A stretch of DNA of 64,000 nucleotides from Labrenzia sp. 011 (GTDB lineage Bacteria; Pseudomonadota; Alphaproteobacteria; Rhizobiales; Stappiaceae). The translations under genes and the position numbers were made by a program. Location of the stretch: the NCBI RefSeq assembly GCF_003075075.1, contig NZ_QCYM01000009.1:62001-126000 (forward strand), given 5' to 3'. Shown one piece after another: positions 17,194 to 26,679 of this stretch (its first letter is position 1; each line of letters starts with the position of its first letter). The notes under the pieces are model-generated. The model did no database searches. It worked only from the letters and a program-made list of their open reading frames with translations, and was not told where the DNA came from.

Positions 17194-18099
17194 TCAGGAA
17201 ACCCTGCCATGGTCCGCCAGGTAATCGAGCAGAGCCCGAACCCGGGAAGGTAGAGGGCCACCCTGACCGATATGGAGGGCATGAAAGGGTTCCCTGTCAC
17301 CGGGATTGAGATGATCGAGCACAGGGATGAGGCGGCCGGAGGCAATATCCTCGCGGACCGTAAAGGTAGCCAGCCTGGCGAGCCCGTTTCCGCTCAGGGC
17401 GAGCCGGCGAAGGGCTTCGCCATCACTTGCCTGCACTCGGCCGGCAACCGGCAGCACGATCGTCCTGCCCTTTTCCTTCAGCGGCCAGCCATCGACCGTC
17501 CTCGCATAGCCGAACCCCAGTCGGCGATGGTTCTTGAGGTCGTCAATGCTTGCCGGTACGCCGAAACGGTCGAGATAGGCGGGAGAACCGACGATCACCA
17601 TGGCCGTCTCGCCGAGTTTGCGGGCGACGAGGCTTGAACTTTTCATCGGACCGGCGCGCACCGCCACATCCGTCCGCTCCGACAGAAGATCGATGACCCT
17701 GTCAGTCTGGACAAGATCCAGCGTGATGCCGGGATGAAGCTCCATGAACATCGGCAGAACCGGGGCCAGGACATGGGCCGCGTAGGAAGCGCTGGTATTG
17801 AGGCGGATGCGGCCGACAGGCTCCTCTCCGGCCCGCGCGCTGCGTTCCGCGTCCTCGATATCCGCGAGGATGCCTGCGGATCGCTCATAAAATGCACAGC
17901 CCTCGGGCGTGAGCTGAAGAGCGCGTGTCGAGCGGTTGACAAGCCGTACACCCAGCCGGGTTTCCAGACGCGAGACGAGTTTGCTGACAGCGGACGGTGT
18001 CATCAGGCAGGTGCGGGCGGCAGCCGAAAATCCCCCTTGTTCAACCACTTGAACGAAGACTTCCATTTCTCCGGATCGATTGACCTGGGAGCGCTCCAT
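17194..18099 (-). CDS. LysR-family regulator
   Basis: A 301-residue LysR-type regulator of the group with a short acidic start. The N-terminal helix-turn-helix is FSAAARTCLMTPSAVSKLVSRLETRLGVRLVNRSTRALQLTPEG; the substrate-binding domain begins near residue 90 (GRIRLNTSASYAAHVLAPVL). It is transcribed divergently from the aldo/keto reductase gene, about 100 bp away, so that gene is the most likely target. Inducer unknown. Confidence 0.9.
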   Translation of the reverse strand: MERSQVNRSGEMEVFVQVVEQGGFSAAARTCLMTPSAVSKLVSRLETRLGVRLVNRSTRALQLTPEGCAFYERSAGILADIEDAERSARAGEEPVGRIRLNTSASYAAHVLAPVLPMFMELHPGITLDLVQTDRVIDLLSERTDVAVRAGPMKSSSLVARKLGETAMVIVGSPAYLDRFGVPASIDDLKNHRRLGFGYARTVDGWPLKEKGRTIVLPVAGRVQASDGEALRRLALSGNGLARLATFTVREDIASGRLIPVLDHLNPGDREPFHALHIGQGGPLPSRVRALLDYLADHGRVS

Positions 18100-18198
18100 G
18101 TTTCCTTCAATTCATAAATGATGTGCTTATGGGCAATCTAATTCAACAAAGGTTCTGCGTCTATCTTTGTGTCAGCACGACAACCGAAAGGAAATCCG

Positions 18199-19236
18199 AT
18201 GGAATACCGCCCGCTCGGCCGGTCCGGTCTGAAAGTCTCTGTCCTGAGTTTCGGCGCAGGCACCTTTGGTGGATCAGGGCCCTTGTTCGGCGCATGGGGG
18301 AGTGCCGGCGTCAAGGAAGCCGGCCGTCTTGTCGACATCTGTCTCGAAGCGGGGATCAATCTCTTCGACACAGCCGATGTCTATTCCGCTGGCGCATCGG
18401 AGGAAGTCCTGGGCGCGGCGGTCAGCGGTCGGCGGGAGGAGGTGCTGATCTCGACAAAGGCAGGCCTGCCGATGGGGGACGGACCGAATGAGGCAGGGAC
18501 ATCGCGGCTGCGGTTGATCCGGGCGGTGGAAGACGCGCTGAAACGGCTCGGCACCGATCGTATCGACATTTTCCAGCTTCATGCCTTCGACGCATTCACG
18601 CCGGTGGAGGAGGTGCTTGCCACGCTGGACACACTCGTGCGGGACGGCAAGATCCGCTATGCTGGTGTCTCCAACTTTTCCGGCTGGCAGATCATGAAAT
18701 CTCTGGCGGTCGCCGAAAAAAACGCCTGGCCGCGTTACATCGCAAATCAGGTCTATTATTCACTGATCGGACGCGATTACGAATGGGATCTGATGCCGCT
18801 CGGTGCCGATCAGGGACTCGGGGCGCTTGTCTGGAGCCCGCTCGGCTGGGGGCGTCTGACCGGCAAGATCAGACGGGGCATGCCGCTGCCCGAGGGGAGC
18901 CGTCTGCACGAAACCGCCCGGTTCGGTCCGCCCGTGGATGACGACCATCTGTTCAAGGTGGTGGACGTGTTGGACGAGGTGAGCTGCGAGACCGGGAAAA
19001 CCGTGCCACAGGTCGCACTCAACTGGCTTCTGCAGCGTCCCACGGTCTCCTCTGTCATCATAGGTGCGCGCAATGAAGACCAGCTTCGCCAGAATATTGG
19101 TGCTGTGGGCTGGTCCCTCTCGGGCGAGCAGATCGGCAGGCTGGATGCTGCCAGTGAGGTAACAGCACCTTATCCGCATTTCCCTTACCGGCGGCAGGAA
19201 GGCTTTGCCCTGTTGAATCCATCGCTCGCCGGTTAG
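18199..19236 (+). CDS. Aldo/keto reductase
   Basis: A 345-residue NADPH-dependent TIM-barrel reductase. The catalytic tetrad is visible: Asp57 and Tyr62 (NLFDTADVYSAGASEE), Lys87 (STKAG) and His128 (QLHAFD). GVSNFSGWQI and SVIIGARNEDQL line the cofactor pocket. It resembles the YghZ/AKR-general stress group, acting on aldehydes or ketones; the physiological substrate is unknown. AAAGGAAA before ATG 18199 defines the start. It diverges from a LysR gene. Confidence 0.9.
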   Translation: MEYRPLGRSGLKVSVLSFGAGTFGGSGPLFGAWGSAGVKEAGRLVDICLEAGINLFDTADVYSAGASEEVLGAAVSGRREEVLISTKAGLPMGDGPNEAGTSRLRLIRAVEDALKRLGTDRIDIFQLHAFDAFTPVEEVLATLDTLVRDGKIRYAGVSNFSGWQIMKSLAVAEKNAWPRYIANQVYYSLIGRDYEWDLMPLGADQGLGALVWSPLGWGRLTGKIRRGMPLPEGSRLHETARFGPPVDDDHLFKVVDVLDEVSCETGKTVPQVALNWLLQRPTVSSVIIGARNEDQLRQNIGAVGWSLSGEQIGRLDAASEVTAPYPHFPYRRQEGFALLNPSLAG

Positions 19237-19430
19237 CTGCCTACGGACTTGCCGCATCTGGCCTGGGCGATGGCATCTGCCTGTTTCGTCGCAAGAGACC
19301 CGGCAATTTCGGTTGTCGGATCATTATTGAACGTCAGTGGCCGGGGGCAACCGGACAGGATTGCGCCGGATGCAGACGGCTTCCCGAATTCTCCCTTCCC
19401 AAAGTGCCTGTCTATCGCCATGGTGCCCGC

Positions 19431-20150
19431 ATGAGCGCATTGTTTGAAGAACTGGACTACGCCCCCACGCCCATCGGCGCGATTTCCCTGCGCCGGCGGC
19501 ATATCCTTGCCCTCAAGACCGATGTCTTCGAGATCCTGCTCGGCGAGGAGCATCTGATGTCGAGCCTGTTCACCGCGTCGGAGGTGGCGCTGGCCGATCT
19601 GGGGCTCGCCGCGTTAAGCGGCGGGGAACTGGACGTGCTGGTGGGCGGGCTTGGTCTCGGCTACACCGCCCGGGCCGTGCTGGCGCATGAGAGCGTTGCC
19701 CGGCTCACGGTCGTCGACCTTCTGGAGCCGGTGATCCGCTGGCACAGGGAAGGGCTGGTGCCGATGAAGACCGAGCTGGCCGACGATCCGCGCTGCAAGC
19801 TGGTGCAAGGGGATTTCTTTGCCCTGGCGGCTTCGGATGCGGGCTTCGATGCAGACCGGCCTGCCCGTCAATACGACGCTATCCTGATCGACATCGACCA
19901 TACGCCCGAGCGTTTGCTTCATGGCGGCTCGCAAGGGTTCTATACCGCCGAGGGTTTGCGGGCCCTGAAGCGGTTTCTGAAGCCCGGCGGGGTGGTGGGC
20001 CTGTGGTCCGACGAGGGGCCGGACGCGGTGATCAGCGGTTTGCTGGGCGAAGCCTTCGAGGAAGCCTGGGCCGAACCGGTCGTCTTCGCGAATCCCCTGC
20101 AGGACGGGCGTGAGGTGACACAGGCCGTGTATCTGGGCCGCAAGGCCTGA
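19431..20150 (+). CDS. Spermidine-synthase-like methyltransferase-fold protein
   Basis: A 239-residue Rossmann protein of the polyamine aminopropyltransferase/SAM-binding superfamily: VLVGGLGLGYTARAVL is the cofactor loop, LTVVDLLEPVIRWHR carries the acidic residue that binds ribose, and YDAILIDIDHTPERLL the active-site aspartates. The short N-terminus and IDIDHTP in place of the synthase DSTDP motif argue against a true spermidine synthase; similar proteins are annotated only as spermidine-synthase-like. No clear ribosome site at ATG 19431; an upstream GTG at 19404 is possible. No gene is evident in 19237-19430. Confidence 0.75.
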   Translation: MSALFEELDYAPTPIGAISLRRRHILALKTDVFEILLGEEHLMSSLFTASEVALADLGLAALSGGELDVLVGGLGLGYTARAVLAHESVARLTVVDLLEPVIRWHREGLVPMKTELADDPRCKLVQGDFFALAASDAGFDADRPARQYDAILIDIDHTPERLLHGGSQGFYTAEGLRALKRFLKPGGVVGLWSDEGPDAVISGLLGEAFEEAWAEPVVFANPLQDGREVTQAVYLGRKA

Positions 20151-20175
20151 GCGGCCTCCGGTTCAGGCTTTCTTG

Positions 20176-21171
20176 TCAGTCGAGGATGCTGCCGCGCCAG
20201 ATCAGGCGCGACTGCAGAGTGACCGTGCGTGGCGTGTCGTCCCAGGGGCCGGAAAGATAGGTGATCGCTGCTTCGGCTATTTCCTCCACAGGCTGGCGGA
20301 ATGTCGTCAGGTTGTAGCTTTCCCACGAGGCCTGCTCGATATCGTCGAATCCGATCACGGAGACATCTTCCGGCACGCGCAGCTTGAAGCGGCGGCGGGC
20401 GGCATCGACAACGCCGCAGGCAACCAGATCCGTCACGCAAAAGATCCCGTCCGGTCTTTCCGGCCGCGTCAGGAGCCGTGTGCCCACGTCAAGGCCGGTC
20501 TGATAGGAGGTCATGCCGCTGGCGTCTTCCATGACCTCGGTCCCCGCTTCCTCGGCCGCCGCACGGAACCCCCTGCATCGGTCCTCTAGGCTGGGGGTTC
20601 CCGCCAGGGAGGAGGCAAGTGCCAAACGCCGGCATCCGGCTGCGGAAAGCGAGGCGAATGCCTGGCGGCCGGCTTCGAAGTCGTCCAGCCTGACCCGCAG
20701 GGCGCCTGCCCGTTCCTCGTTTCGATTGATCAGAACCAGCCGCATGCCGTTGCGCAGACAGATCTCGGCCAGGGAGGCGTCGGGCATGCCCGACAGCACG
20801 ATAGCGGCATCCGTGCGATAGGAAATGGCCTGCCGCAGCGCCTGCGCCACGCTTTCGTCGGAGCGGTCCGAATTGATCAGCAGTGCGACCTTGCCCGCGG
20901 CCTGGAGTTTCTCGGACAGGGTGGCGAGCAGAAGGGAGCGGTAGGGCGTCTGGATTTCCGCCGCGATCAGCGCAACCATGCCGGTCTTCGACGTCAGAAG
21001 TCCGCGTGCGAGATTGTTGACCTGATACCCCAACGTTTCGGCCGCCGCGCGGACTTTTGCCCGGGTTTCGGAAGAGACGGATGCCCCTGGCGTGAAAGCC
21101 CGTGAGACGGCCGTGCGCGATACGCCGGCCAGTTCCGCTACGTCCTTCGCGCTGACTTGATTCTTTTTCAT
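20176..21171 (-). CDS. LacI-family repressor
   Basis: A 331-residue LacI/GalR regulator: helix-turn-helix VSAKDVAELAGVSRTAVSRAFTPGASVSSETRAKV, hinge helix with NNLARGLLTSKTG, then a periplasmic-binding-protein-like sensor domain (MVALIAAEIQTPYRSLLLATL; VIGFDDIEQASWESYNLTT). Start at ATG 21171 because relatives begin M-K-x-x-x-x-VSAKDVA. It diverges from an ABC transporter operon, and a perfect palindrome (21270-21285) lies between, so it probably represses the transporter until a sugar or sugar-phosphate ligand binds. Confidence 0.9.
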   Translation of the reverse strand: MKKNQVSAKDVAELAGVSRTAVSRAFTPGASVSSETRAKVRAAAETLGYQVNNLARGLLTSKTGMVALIAAEIQTPYRSLLLATLSEKLQAAGKVALLINSDRSDESVAQALRQAISYRTDAAIVLSGMPDASLAEICLRNGMRLVLINRNEERAGALRVRLDDFEAGRQAFASLSAAGCRRLALASSLAGTPSLEDRCRGFRAAAEEAGTEVMEDASGMTSYQTGLDVGTRLLTRPERPDGIFCVTDLVACGVVDAARRRFKLRVPEDVSVIGFDDIEQASWESYNLTTFRQPVEEIAEAAITYLSGPWDDTPRTVTLQSRLIWRGSILD

Positions 21172-21269
21172 TTCGGGTTCTCGCAATGCTGTGCAGCCGG
21201 TCTCTCCGGGACTAATTACAACATAGCCTTGACAGTTTCTTGACAAAAGACGGCGTTGATTCCAGTTTG

Positions 21270-21285
21270 ATGCACAGGTGTGCAT
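21270..21285. promoter_or_regulatory. LacI-type operator palindrome
   Basis: ATGCACA-GG-TGTGCAT is a perfect 7-2-7 inverted repeat, 42 bp before the binding-protein gene. TTGACA hexamers lie upstream at 21229 and 21240, so a bound repressor would sit over the promoter. A second small dyad (CCCGAA-TT-TTCGGG, 21296-21309) lies just before the ribosome site GGGAGGAAATC. Confidence 0.65.
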
Positions 21286-21326
21286 AACGCCTGTTCCCGA
21301 ATTTTCGGGAAAAATGGGAGGAAATC

Positions 21327-22349
21327 ATGAAGTCATTGAAATTTGCCCTTCTGGGCGGTCTTGCCATGTTGCCCGCCAGTGCGATGGCGGATGAATTGAA
21401 TCTGATCTGTTCGGCTGATGTTGTCATCTGCGAGAAGCTCGTGAGCGAATTCGAGGCCAGCCATTCGGATACCGACGTGAACATGGTGCGCCTGTCGTCG
21501 GGTGAAGCCTATGCCAAGATCCGCGCAGAGGCCCGCAATCCGCAGACCGATCTCTGGTGGGGGGGCACCGGCGATCCGCATCTCCAGGCGGGCCATGACG
21601 GGCTGACCGCGAAATATGAATCGCCCATGCTGGACAAGCTTCAGGACTGGGCGCAGGGGCAGGCCGAAGTGTCGGACTACCATACCGTGGGCGTTTATTC
21701 CGGTGCGCTCGGCTGGGGCTACAATACCGAAATCTTTGAGGAAAAAGGCATCACGCCGCCAGCCTGCTGGGCCGATCTGCTGGATCCCGCGCTGAAGGGC
21801 GAGATCCAGATCGCCGACCCGAATTCCTCGGGAACCGCCTATACGACGCTGGCAACGCTGGTGCAGATTATGGGTGAAGACGAGGCATTCGACTTCCTCA
21901 AGAAGATGCATGCCAACGTCTCGCAGTACACCAAGTCGGGCAGTGCGCCGGTCAAGGCCGCCGCACGCGGTGAAACCGGCCTGGGGATCGTCTTCCAGCA
22001 TGATGCGGTCTCGCAGGCCGTTGCCGGTTTCCCGATCGGCGTCGTCGCCCCCTGTGAGGGGACGGGTTACGAAATCGGCTCCATGTCGATCGTCAAGGGC
22101 GCCCAGAACCCCGAAGCCGCGGAGGCATTCTACAACTGGGTGCTGACGCCGGAGGTCCAGAACATGATGCCGGAAGCCGGTTCGTTCCAGATCCCGTCCA
22201 ATGCCAGCGCAACGCCGCCCAAGGAGGCTCCGGACCTGTCGACGATCAAGCTGATCGATTACGACTTCGCGGAATATGGGAGTGCCGAACGGCGCAAGGC
22301 GCTGCTGGCGCGCTGGGATGAGGAAGTCGGCTCCCTGCCGCTTCAGTAA
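21327..22349 (+). CDS. ABC transporter periplasmic binding protein (ferric/hexose-phosphate type)
   Basis: A 340-residue exported solute-binding protein; the signal peptide is cleaved after AMA (about residue 22). LNLICSADVVICEKLVSEFE, TDLWWGGTGDPHLQA and IADPNSSGTAYTTLATLVQ are typical of family-1 proteins of the FbpA/AfuA/2-aminoethylphosphonate branch. The FbpA tyrosine pair for iron is not evident, and related AfuA proteins bind hexose phosphates, so iron is not assumed. GGGAGGAAATC precedes the ATG. First gene of a four-gene operon under a divergent LacI repressor. Confidence 0.88.
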   Translation: MKSLKFALLGGLAMLPASAMADELNLICSADVVICEKLVSEFEASHSDTDVNMVRLSSGEAYAKIRAEARNPQTDLWWGGTGDPHLQAGHDGLTAKYESPMLDKLQDWAQGQAEVSDYHTVGVYSGALGWGYNTEIFEEKGITPPACWADLLDPALKGEIQIADPNSSGTAYTTLATLVQIMGEDEAFDFLKKMHANVSQYTKSGSAPVKAAARGETGLGIVFQHDAVSQAVAGFPIGVVAPCEGTGYEIGSMSIVKGAQNPEAAEAFYNWVLTPEVQNMMPEAGSFQIPSNASATPPKEAPDLSTIKLIDYDFAEYGSAERRKALLARWDEEVGSLPLQ

Positions 22350-22422
22350 TCGATCATCCCGAAGAGAGCGGGTGGCCGTCCGGTCACCCGCAGCCAGGCC
22401 TTCTGACCCATCGGACTGATCC

Positions 22423-24633
22423 ATGACATCCAGAGACAACCGCAGGCTCGATCTGATCCTCGCGGCCGGGGTCTTCGCGCTGATCGCGATGCCCTGGTAT
22501 CACATTCGCTCGGGCTTCTTCGGCTTCGAATGGCTGACCGACTTCATTTCCTCGGAAAAACTCTGGCCAGGTCTGGTGCAGGGACTGACGGGACGCTGGC
22601 AGCTATGGCCCGTTCTGGCATTGCTTGGCGTGGCCGTCTTCCTGCGGCTGACCCGGGCGCCCGGAAAACGTGGCGCTGCACTGATTTCCGTCGGTGTCGC
22701 CGGTCTGGTCTGGATGGTGGCCGAAGGGCTTGCCGTCGGCCTGCGCGGCTGGAACTGGGGACTGCTGGAAGCGATTTTCGGCGAGGTCGCCGGACAGCCG
22801 GCGTTCGGTGCCGGTGCTGTCGTTCTGGGGACCCTCTTCGCCCTGATGATTGCCTTTGGCGCCGCGGAACGCGGGGCGCTCAAGGGCGACGCCTTCGTGC
22901 TTGGCGCGATCACGCTGCTGGTGCTGCTGGTCGCCACATTTGTCTTTTATCCGCTGGTGTCGATGTTTGCCGGCGCCTTCCAGGACTTCGACGGCTCCTT
23001 CACAAGCGAAGGGGTGCGCCGCAACATCGTCGATCCCAAGATCTGGTCGCTGGCGTGCCTCTGGGGCGGGAACTGCGGCGTTGCCTGGCGGACCTTCTTC
23101 CTCGCGATCTGTACCGCGACCGGCACGACGCTGCTCGGCCTGGTGTTCGCGCTGGTGGCGACACGGACGGGATTCAGGTTCAAGAAGTCGCTGCGCCTGC
23201 TGACGGTGCTGCCGATCATCACGCCACCCTTTGTCGTCGGCCTTGCGCTGACCATGCTGCTGGGCCGTGCCGGATCGCTGACCCATGTGATCGAAGATGC
23301 CACGGGCTGGGAGCTGGGGCGCTGGCTCTATGGCCTGACCGGCATCTGGATCGCCCAGATGCTGAGCTTCACGCCGATTTCCTTCCTTGTGCTGATCGGG
23401 GTCGTGGACGGGATCAGTCCCTCGATGGAAGAGGCAAGCCAGACCCTTCGTTCCGACCGCTGGCGGACCTTTCGCAAGGTCTCTCTGCCGCTGATGGCCC
23501 CGGGACTGGCAAACGCCTTTCTGATCGGTTTCATCGAGTCCATGGCCGATTTCGGCAACCCTCTGGTGCTGGGCGGCTCCGGCGGTGTGCTGTCGACCGA
23601 GATCTTTTTCGCCGTTGTGGGCGCGCAGAACGATCCGGCCCGTGCCGCGGTTCTGGCGATGATCCTTCTGGTCTTCACCCTTTCGGCCTTCCTGGCGCAG
23701 CGGCTCTGGCTGTCCGGGCGCAACTTTGCCACGGTGACGGGCAAGGGGGACGGCGGACGGCATATCAGTCTGCCGCGCCGGGTCGGATGGCCGGTCATCA
23801 CGGTCGCCGTCGCCTGGGCAGCCTTCACCATCACGGTCTATGCGATGATTCTGTTCGGAGGCTTCGTGAAGATCTGGGGCCTCGACCATTCCCTGACGCT
23901 CGATCACTATGCCAAGGCCTTCGGCATCGGCTGGGACGGCGGTATCCTGTGGACCGGCGTCGCCTGGAGCAGTTTCTGGACGACGATGGAGATCGCGCTG
24001 ATCGCCGCCCCGCTCACCGCGGCGGTGGGGCTGCTGACCGCATGGCTGATCGTGCGGCAGAGGTTTCCGGGGCGCTCGGCCTTCGAGTTCGCGCTGATGA
24101 TGAGCTTCGCCATTCCCGGCACGGTGATCGGCATCAGCTACATCATGGCCTTCAACCTGCCGCCCCTGCAGATGACCGGCACCGCCGCGATCCTGATCGC
24201 CTGCTTCGTCTTCCGCAACATGCCGGTGGGCGTGCGTGGCGGGGTGGCCGCGATGGCCCAGCTTGACGGCTCCCTCGACGAAGCGTCGCTGACGCTCGGG
24301 GCCAGCTCGGGCCGGACGATGCGCAAGGTGATCCTGCCGCTGATGCGGCCGGCGATCCTCGCCGCGCTGGTCTACAGCTTCGTGCGGGCAATCACCTCGA
24401 TCTCGGCGGTGATCTTCCTGGTCAGCGCGAAATACAACATGGCCACGGCCTATATCGTCGGGCTGGTCGAAAACGGCGAATACGGCATTGCCATCGCCTA
24501 TTCCTCGGTCCTGATCCTGGTGATGATCTCGGTGATCAGCGGCTTCCAGCTGCTGGTCGGCGAACGCCGTATCCGGCGGACCGAGCAAACGGACGCCACG
24601 TCCATTCCCCATGCAGAGGAAGCACGAGCATGA
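22423..24633 (+). CDS. ABC transporter permease, two fused halves (FbpB/AfuB type)
   Basis: A 736-residue inner-membrane protein with about 14 hydrophobic helices. It has two permease domains in one chain, each with its EAA coupling loop: EEASQTLRSDRWRTFRKVSLPL in the first and DEASLTLGASSGRTMRKVILPL in the second. The first 160 residues are an extra block of four helices, as in AfuB/SfuB-like permeases. It works with the binding protein before it and the ATPase after it, whose start codon overlaps its stop (ATGA). Confidence 0.92.
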   Translation: MTSRDNRRLDLILAAGVFALIAMPWYHIRSGFFGFEWLTDFISSEKLWPGLVQGLTGRWQLWPVLALLGVAVFLRLTRAPGKRGAALISVGVAGLVWMVAEGLAVGLRGWNWGLLEAIFGEVAGQPAFGAGAVVLGTLFALMIAFGAAERGALKGDAFVLGAITLLVLLVATFVFYPLVSMFAGAFQDFDGSFTSEGVRRNIVDPKIWSLACLWGGNCGVAWRTFFLAICTATGTTLLGLVFALVATRTGFRFKKSLRLLTVLPIITPPFVVGLALTMLLGRAGSLTHVIEDATGWELGRWLYGLTGIWIAQMLSFTPISFLVLIGVVDGISPSMEEASQTLRSDRWRTFRKVSLPLMAPGLANAFLIGFIESMADFGNPLVLGGSGGVLSTEIFFAVVGAQNDPARAAVLAMILLVFTLSAFLAQRLWLSGRNFATVTGKGDGGRHISLPRRVGWPVITVAVAWAAFTITVYAMILFGGFVKIWGLDHSLTLDHYAKAFGIGWDGGILWTGVAWSSFWTTMEIALIAAPLTAAVGLLTAWLIVRQRFPGRSAFEFALMMSFAIPGTVIGISYIMAFNLPPLQMTGTAAILIACFVFRNMPVGVRGGVAAMAQLDGSLDEASLTLGASSGRTMRKVILPLMRPAILAALVYSFVRAITSISAVIFLVSAKYNMATAYIVGLVENGEYGIAIAYSSVLILVMISVISGFQLLVGERRIRRTEQTDATSIPHAEEARA

Positions 24634-25691
24634 GTCAGACAAAGGGCGCTGTGACTTTCCGCAACGTGCGGAAGACCTTCGGCAGTTTCACTGCCATTCC
24701 CGACCTGTCGCTGGACATCGAGCCGGGAAAGCTGGTCACGCTCCTCGGTCCCTCGGGGTGCGGCAAGACAACCACCCTGCGCATGCTGGCCGGGCTGGAA
24801 AGTCCGACGGACGGTCAGATCCTGATCGGCGGTGACGATGTCACCCGCCTGCCTGCGGATCGGCGCGACGTGTCTATGGTGTTCCAGAGCTACGCATTGT
24901 TCCCGCATATGCGGGTCGGCCAGAATGTCGCCTACGGGCTGGAAGCGGGCGGCATGAAAACGGCCGAGGCGCGCAAGCGCGCGGAAGAGGCTCTGGAACT
25001 GGTGGGCCTGGCCGGTCTGTCGGGCCGGCTGCCGGCGGAGCTTTCCGGCGGTCAGCAGCAGCGTGTCGCCGTGGCCCGGGCGCTGGTGCTCGAACCGCAG
25101 GTTCTGCTGCTGGACGAGCCGCTGTCGAATCTCGACGCGCGGCTGCGCCGCAAGGTGCGTACGGACATCCGCGAATTGCAGCAGCGGCTCGGGTTCACGG
25201 CCGTTTATGTCACGCATGACCAGGAAGAGGCTCTTGCGGTCTCCGACACGATTGTCGTCATGAAGGACGGGAGGATCGCCCAGATCGGCACCCCCCGGGA
25301 ATTGTACGAATCTCCCGCGTCCGAGTTTATCGCCGACTTCATCGGCGAGGCGAATGTGGTCGACGGCCGGGTGCTGTCGGTGGCAGGCGATGTCGCGCAG
25401 GTGGAACTGGGCGGTGTGACGCTGTCCCTGCCCGCGCGGGGACAGGATCCGGGCCCCGTTCAGCTGTCGCTGCGATCCAATGCGCTGAAAGTGACGGTCG
25501 ATGGATCCGGGGTGCCGGGCACAATCGCCTCTTCGGCCTATCTCGGCGATCATGTTGAATATGAAATCGACGGTCCGCTGGGGCGGATTTTCGTGGTTGA
25601 CGATGAAAGCGACACGCCCCTGCCTTCGGGCACGGCGGTTGCCCTGGAAGTGCGCCCGCGGGGCGTTGCACTGATCCCTGGAGGTGCATGA
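24630..25691 (+). CDS. ABC transporter ATPase with TOBE domain
   Basis: A 353-residue nucleotide-binding subunit. Walker A is GPSGCGKTT (40-48), signature LSGGQQQR (138-145), Walker B VLLLDEP (158-164) and H-loop VTHDQEEAL; the C-terminal TOBE-type beta domain is about residues 240-350. The layout matches FbpC/PotA/UgpC-type importers. ATGA overlaps with both the permease before and the phosphatase after show tight translational coupling. Confidence 0.94.
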   Translation: MSQTKGAVTFRNVRKTFGSFTAIPDLSLDIEPGKLVTLLGPSGCGKTTTLRMLAGLESPTDGQILIGGDDVTRLPADRRDVSMVFQSYALFPHMRVGQNVAYGLEAGGMKTAEARKRAEEALELVGLAGLSGRLPAELSGGQQQRVAVARALVLEPQVLLLDEPLSNLDARLRRKVRTDIRELQQRLGFTAVYVTHDQEEALAVSDTIVVMKDGRIAQIGTPRELYESPASEFIADFIGEANVVDGRVLSVAGDVAQVELGGVTLSLPARGQDPGPVQLSLRSNALKVTVDGSGVPGTIASSAYLGDHVEYEIDGPLGRIFVVDDESDTPLPSGTAVALEVRPRGVALIPGGA

Positions 25692-26494
25692 TGCACAGTG
25701 ACATGAATGCAGAGCGGCTCAAGCTGGCCGTTGATCTGGCCCGGCGTGCCGGAGACCTGGGTCTCGACTATTTCCGCCGGCGCGACGCGCTTGTTGTCGA
25801 GACGAAGCGCCATGTGACGGATCTGGTGTCGGAAGCGGACCGGGAACTCGAAACGCTGATCCGCACCGCCCTGGACAAGGCCTTTCCGGACGACGCGCAA
25901 CTGGGCGAGGAACACGGCCTGAGCGAAGGGCACTCCGGCTTCACCTGGGTGATCGACCCGATCGACGGGACGGCGCCCTTCCTGAACGGTCTGCCAGGCT
26001 GGTGTGTCTCCATCGGCGCCTGTGATAGCGACGGGCCGGCGCTGGGCGTGATCTATGCGCCGGTGCTGGATGAGCTCTTCGTGGCCTTCCGGGGCAAGGG
26101 CGCCACGCTGAACGGAGCGCCGATCCAGGCGCTCGGGGGCGATCTGCGCGCCGGTCTGCTGGGGATCGGTGCCAACGACCGGGTGGCCAGCGAACGGGTC
26201 GGCCAGATGCTGACCGACCTGATGGACGCCGGCGTCGGCTGGATGCGCTACGGTTCCGGCGCGCTGATGCTGGCATGGGTCGCCGCCGGGCGGCTGGTCG
26301 GCTATGCCGAACCGCGCATGAACGCCTGGGACTGCATGGCGGGCTATGTGCTGATCAACGAGGCGGGCGGGCGCGTGCTGCCGTTCCCCGACGGCCCCGG
26401 CCTGCTGGTTCCCGCACCGGTCATGGGAACCTGTGCAGGCGCCTACGACGAACTCCACGAGATCTGCGCCTTCGGATCGACTCCGGACTGGTAG
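25688..26494 (+). CDS. Inositol-monophosphatase-family phosphatase
   Basis: A 268-residue Mg-dependent phosphatase of the IMPase/FBPase fold. GEE (73-75), WVIDPIDGT (87-95) and WDCMAGYVL near residue 217 supply the metal-binding acids. The family hydrolyses inositol phosphates, sugar phosphates, histidinol phosphate or 3',5'-bisphosphonucleotides. Coupling to the ABC ATPase (ATGATG start overlapping its stop, GGAGGTGC ribosome site) suggests it dephosphorylates the imported ligand, which would make that ligand a phosphate ester (inference). Confidence 0.88.
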   Translation: MMHSDMNAERLKLAVDLARRAGDLGLDYFRRRDALVVETKRHVTDLVSEADRELETLIRTALDKAFPDDAQLGEEHGLSEGHSGFTWVIDPIDGTAPFLNGLPGWCVSIGACDSDGPALGVIYAPVLDELFVAFRGKGATLNGAPIQALGGDLRAGLLGIGANDRVASERVGQMLTDLMDAGVGWMRYGSGALMLAWVAAGRLVGYAEPRMNAWDCMAGYVLINEAGGRVLPFPDGPGLLVPAPVMGTCAGAYDELHEICAFGSTPDW

Positions 26495-26679
26495 GAGTTA
26501 TCTGCAAGGGGCAAGAGCGTCAGAGATCGTTTTGGGACCCAAGAGTGCTGCGGTGATGTGTTTCGCCTTTGATGCGAGAATTGAGTTCGCGAGGGGTCCC
26601 GGGTGGGGTTCAAGCGGCGAGAAGGTATAGATTGTCTGCGTCAACCGCTGCACCGCAATGCCGGAATAGATGGACTGGT

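Noticed and set aside
21327..25691. Naming the transporter fbpABC (ferric iron)
   Set aside because: LacI control and the coupled phosphatase point to another ligand; iron ligands are not evident.
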